Positions 7,716 through 10,000 of a stretch of 10,000 nt of DNA are shown piece after piece. Origin of the DNA: Flavobacterium sp. GTDB taxonomy: Bacteria > Bacteroidota > Bacteroidia > Flavobacteriales > Flavobacteriaceae. Every line of letters starts with the position of its first letter. Position 1 is the first letter of the stretch. The notes below the pieces were generated by a model. The model searched no databases. It was given only the letters and a program-made list of their open reading frames with translations, and was not told where the DNA came from. The translations under genes were made by a program, and so were the position numbers. The stretch covers positions 1 to 10,000 of the forward strand of contig NZ_JAIWOF010000051.1 of NCBI RefSeq assembly GCF_020217025.1. The letters are read 5' to 3'.

Positions 7716-8971
7716 TATTTTGAAACCGTTTCTAATTGGAAAATTTTCTCAATCCATTCAATACTTTCGTCCACCATAGTTTCATCATCTTTTAAATGAT
7801 TAGCAAAATGATTCGTGATTTTCTGAATGATTCTTGCCGTAATCAACTCGGCTTGTTCTTCGTCAAAATTAGCTAATTTTTTACGTTGAAAATTCAATTC
7901 TCCTTCTTTAATTGTATTCAGTTTTGCTTTTAAAGCATGTATAGTTGGTGCAAATTTACGCTGTTTGGTCCAAGCTATAAATTCGTCTTTAATTTCTTCA
8001 ATGATGGCTTCGGCAGCTGGAATGTGTTTTTTTCTGTTTTCCAGAGTTTCATCTGTAATTTGCGAAAGTTCATCCATGTGAACTAAAGTAACACCTTCAA
8101 TATCTTTTACATTTTCGTTTACATTTTTCGGAATCGATAAATCTAAAATCAATAAAGGTTTTTTCAAATTTAAGATGGCTTTGTCAACTGTTGGGTTTTG
8201 AGCTCCAGTTGCTACTACAACTACATCCGCTTTTTGAAGTTCTATTTGTAAATCGGTGTAATCTTTTACGATAACGTCAAGTTTTTTTGCTAATTTCTCA
8301 GCCTTTTCTTTAGTTCTATTGATTAATGTGATTTGTTCGTGTTTGGTGTGTTTTACTAAGTTTTCACAAGTATTTCTTCCAATTTTTCCTGTGCCAAAAA
8401 GTAAAATATTTTTAGAAGCAATGTCTTCTACATTTTTAAAAATGTATTGTACTGAAGCAAATGACACAGAAGTTGCACCAGATGAAATTTCGGTTTCGTT
8501 CTTAATTTTTTTACTTGCTTGAATTACGGCATTTACCAATCTTTCTAAGAATGCATTGGCTAATTCTAGTTCTTTACTTTTTACGAAAGCATTTTTTAAC
8601 TGGCTGATGATTTCAAAATCACCTAAGATTTGACTGTCTAAACCAGTGCCAACACGAAACATGTGATTAATAGCTTCACTATTTTTGTATACAAAAGCTA
8701 CTTTTTGAAAATCTTCTACTGTTCCTTGGCTGTTTTCACACAATAGTTTGATTAATTGGAAAGGGTGTTGTGCAAAACCATAGATTTCAGTTCTGTTACA
8801 GGTAGAGGTTACAATTAAACTATCAATACCTTCTGCTTTGGCTTGATGTAATAAATTAGTCTTGGATTGTTCGTCCAAACTAAATTTCCCTCTCATTTCA
8901 GCATCAGCTTTCTTATAACTCAACCCTACTGCATAGAAAGTCGGATGCTTTGCGAATGTATTGTTTTCCAT
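7715..8971 (-). CDS. hemA: Glutamyl-tRNA reductase
   Basis: HemA reduces glutamyl-tRNA(Glu) with NADPH to glutamate-1-semialdehyde, the committed and usually regulated step of the C5 heme pathway. The protein is 418 residues, the normal length. The catalytic Cys58 sits in VTSTCNRTEIY (54-64). FRVGTGLDSQILGD (105-118) is the conserved core loop, SVSFASV (168-174) precedes the NADPH domain, and FGTGKIGRN (192-200) is its nucleotide-binding loop. A C-terminal helical dimerisation region ends the protein. The start at 8971 is supported by an SD-like AGGAAAG (8988-8982) 10 nt upstream and by a promoter match just beyond that. It is the first gene of the minus-strand run and divergent from the AraC-type gene. 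The partner hemL is not in the window. Confidence 0.98.
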   Translation of the reverse strand: MENNTFAKHPTFYAVGLSYKKADAEMRGKFSLDEQSKTNLLHQAKAEGIDSLIVTSTCNRTEIYGFAQHPFQLIKLLCENSQGTVEDFQKVAFVYKNSEAINHMFRVGTGLDSQILGDFEIISQLKNAFVKSKELELANAFLERLVNAVIQASKKIKNETEISSGATSVSFASVQYIFKNVEDIASKNILLFGTGKIGRNTCENLVKHTKHEQITLINRTKEKAEKLAKKLDVIVKDYTDLQIELQKADVVVVATGAQNPTVDKAILNLKKPLLILDLSIPKNVNENVKDIEGVTLVHMDELSQITDETLENRKKHIPAAEAIIEEIKDEFIAWTKQRKFAPTIHALKAKLNTIKEGELNFQRKKLANFDEEQAELITARIIQKITNHFANHLKDDETMVDESIEWIEKIFQLETVSK

Positions 8972-8998
8972 ATGATCTACTCTTTCCTAAAAGTTTAA

Positions 8999-9030
8999 CA
9001 AAATTATATTTTCCAATTTTATAAAAACAA
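8999..9030 (-). promoter_or_regulatory. hemA promoter, Bacteroidota type (-33 TTG, -7 TAnnTTTG)
   Basis: Reading the minus strand, TTG (9030-9028) is followed after 21 bases by TAATTTTG (9006-8999). This is a full match to the known Bacteroidota consensus of TTG near -33 and TAnnTTTG near -7. Transcription would begin around 8990-8995 and give a leader of about 20 nt before the hemA ATG. That leaves no room for a long riboswitch-type leader. Confidence 0.72.
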
Positions 9031-9036
9031 CGCTTG

Positions 9037-9051
9037 AAGTACTTTTTATGT
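9037..9051. promoter_or_regulatory. Candidate regulator site A: AAGTACTT palindrome upstream of hemA -33
   Basis: AAGTACTT is a perfect 8-bp palindrome (9037-9044) followed by TTTATGT-type sequence. The same AAGTACTTT...ATGT string recurs at 9129-9141. This copy ends 7 bp outside the predicted hemA -33 element, a usual place for an activator site. Binding of any protein is inference. Confidence 0.35.
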
Positions 9052-9100
9052 CGCTCAAAGATATTTCAAAGACAATTCTATCTTTTTTGCATTATTTCAT

Positions 9101-9108
9101 TAAATTTG
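9101..9108 (+). promoter_or_regulatory. Possible -7 element for the AraC-type gene
   Basis: TAAATTTG matches TAnnTTTG on the plus strand, about 93 nt before the ATG at 9202. The nearest upstream TTG (9087-9089) is only 11 bases away, too close for a normal -33 element. The promoter is therefore half-supported and may depend on an activator, or be a chance match in AT-rich DNA. Confidence 0.3.
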
Positions 9109-9128
9109 TACTATATTCAAGTGTTAAC

Positions 9129-9141
9129 AAGTACTTTATGT
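9129..9141. promoter_or_regulatory. Candidate regulator site B: second AAGTACTT palindrome
   Basis: The second copy of the AAGTACTTTATGT string, with the palindrome at 9129-9136, differs from site A only by missing two T. It lies just downstream of the possible -7 element of the AraC-type gene, where a bound protein could repress that gene. It is preceded by the palindrome GTTAAC (9123-9128). Confidence 0.33.
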
Positions 9142-9153
9142 AGAATAATTCTA
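9141..9153. repeat. Inverted repeat TAGAAT-A-ATTCTA in the divergent intergenic region
   Basis: Perfect 6-bp arms (9141-9146 and 9148-9153) flank a single central base, directly abutting candidate site B. The 6-1-6 shape is typical of sites for dimeric regulators. No U-tract follows, so it is not a terminator. No specific regulator can be named. Confidence 0.4.
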
Positions 9154-9201
9154 AATAACAAACACTGTATTAACTTGATACATATACGAAAAAATATCGC
9201 T

Positions 9202-10000
9202 ATGGGTTCATTAGAAGAAATAAAAATTGAAAATGAGTTTATTTTATTGCGTTTTCAAAATGATAGTAATGAAACAATTAAAATTGAACGACCTGTAAGT
9301 CAAGGACTTATACAGTTTCATTTTGGAATTAAAGGAAGAGGAAAATTTATCTTCAATCAAGGAAATTATGCTTTGGATTTGAAAGAAGAGAAATCTCTTT
9401 TGTTTTATAATCCGCAAAAGGAATTGCCTATTCATTTGGAATTAGCACCTAATACTTGGGTAATTTCTGTTATTGTCTCTATTAAGAAGTTTCATGGATT
9501 ATTTTCTTCTGAGGCAGAAAATATTCCTTTTTTAAGTGATGAAAATAAGGATAAAAAATATTATAAAGAAAATGACATAAGTCCTTCTATGTCAATTGTG
9601 TTGAGTCAAATATTCCATTATAATTTAAATTCGTTTATTAAAAACTTATATTATAAAGGAAAAGGATATGAACTATTAAGTTTGTATTTCAATCGTTCCG
9701 AGGATCCAAATGCGGAACAATGCCCTTTTTTAATTGACGAAGAGAACGTTTTAAAGATTAAAAAGGCAAAAGAAATTATCATTGCTAATATGGCTGAACC
9801 TCCTACATTAGAAGTTTTATCTGAACAAGTAGGACTAAGTCTTAAAAAATTAAAAATGGGTTTCAAACAAATTTATGGCGATACGGTTTACGGATTTCTA
9901 TTTGACTACAAAATGGATTATGCGCGTCAATTGTTAGATAGTGGTTCGTACAATGTAAATGAAGTAGGATTGAAAATTGGTTACAGTACAGGAAGTCATT
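9202..10000 (+). CDS. AraC-family transcriptional regulator, 5' part (cut by window end)
   Basis: From the ATG at 9202, 266 residues are visible before the window ends with no stop. Residues about 1-175 form an effector or dimerisation region with beta-rich spacing such as GLIQFHFGIKGRGKFIFN (35-52), reminiscent of a cupin-like sensor, but I recognise no named domain. Residues about 183-266 are the AraC DNA-binding domain. The first helix-turn-helix is around LEVLSEQVGLSLKKLKMGFKQ (about 203-223), followed by the linker helix (VYGFLFDYKMDYARQLL). The second begins at NVNEVGLKIGYSTGSH (252 onward), where F/Y and a few dozen residues should follow. No other ATG lies in frame upstream in the intergenic region. 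It is divergent from hemA, 230 nt apart, and may control the heme operon or itself; the effector is unknown. Confidence 0.93.
   Translation, partial: MGSLEEIKIENEFILLRFQNDSNETIKIERPVSQGLIQFHFGIKGRGKFIFNQGNYALDLKEEKSLLFYNPQKELPIHLELAPNTWVISVIVSIKKFHGLFSSEAENIPFLSDENKDKKYYKENDISPSMSIVLSQIFHYNLNSFIKNLYYKGKGYELLSLYFNRSEDPNAEQCPFLIDEENVLKIKKAKEIIIANMAEPPTLEVLSEQVGLSLKKLKMGFKQIYGDTVYGFLFDYKMDYARQLLDSGSYNVNEVGLKIGYSTGSH

Larger units (their letters stand above)
1701..8971 (-). other. Predicted hemA-hemC-trkH-trkA-hemD-hemE-hemF operon
   Basis: Seven same-strand genes are packed with gaps of -1, 11, 10, 1, 29 and 6 nt. There is a promoter match before the first and a terminator at the last. I see no hairpin terminator or full promoter match in the internal spacers. 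Co-transcription is inferred from spacing; it has not been shown. Confidence 0.85.

Noticed and set aside
9141..9153. Reading the inverted repeat as a Fur box
   Set aside because: The sequence does not resemble the GATAATGATAATCATTATC consensus beyond being AT-rich and symmetrical.
8972..9201. Riboswitch or tRNA-like element before hemA
   Set aside because: The predicted hemA leader is only about 20 nt, and no extended stem-loop set or tRNA-like fold is visible in the region.
9244..9435. Minus-strand 63-codon frame
   Set aside because: It is antisense to the N-terminal half of the AraC-type gene, whose frame continues intact to a clear DNA-binding domain.

Overview
The window is AT-rich chromosomal DNA (roughly one third G+C by eye). 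The proteins, A-rich gene starts with little Shine-Dalgarno sequence, and a TAnnTTTG-type promoter all point to the Bacteroidota, most likely Flavobacteriaceae (Flavobacterium or a close relative). No insertion sequence, phage gene, CRISPR array, tRNA or rRNA is visible. This looks like core chromosome rather than an accessory island.

Layout. (1) Positions 1-1652, plus strand: the 3' part of a gene for a DUF4836-like protein of unknown function with a long acidic linker; its true start lies left of the window. (2) Positions 1668-1702: a strong, probably bidirectional terminator between this gene and the convergent operon. (3) Positions 8971 down to 1701, minus strand: one tight gene run in the order hemA, hemC, trkH, trkA, hemD, hemE, hemF, with gaps of -1, 11, 10, 1, 29 and 6 nt. 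(4) Positions 8972-9201: a divergent intergenic region with a good Bacteroidota-type promoter for hemA and short repeated and palindromic motifs. (5) Positions 9202-10000, plus strand: an AraC-family regulator whose second helix-turn-helix is cut by the window edge.

How the genes work together. HemA (glutamyl-tRNA reductase) starts the C5 route to 5-aminolevulinate. HemC and HemD turn porphobilinogen into uroporphyrinogen III, HemE decarboxylates it to coproporphyrinogen III, and HemF oxidises that to protoporphyrinogen IX using oxygen. hemL, hemB, the protoporphyrinogen oxidase gene and ferrochelatase are not in the window. The unexpected part is a complete potassium-uptake pair, a TrkH/KtrB-type channel subunit plus its NAD-binding RCK partner, placed between hemC and hemD with spacing that implies co-transcription. 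The divergent AraC-type gene is the obvious candidate regulator of the operon, but that is inferred from position only.

No clearly new defence or mobile system was found. The points most worth a second look are the K+ module inside the heme operon, the extra four-helix N-terminal region of the TrkH protein, and the candidate operator motifs in the hemA/araC intergenic region.
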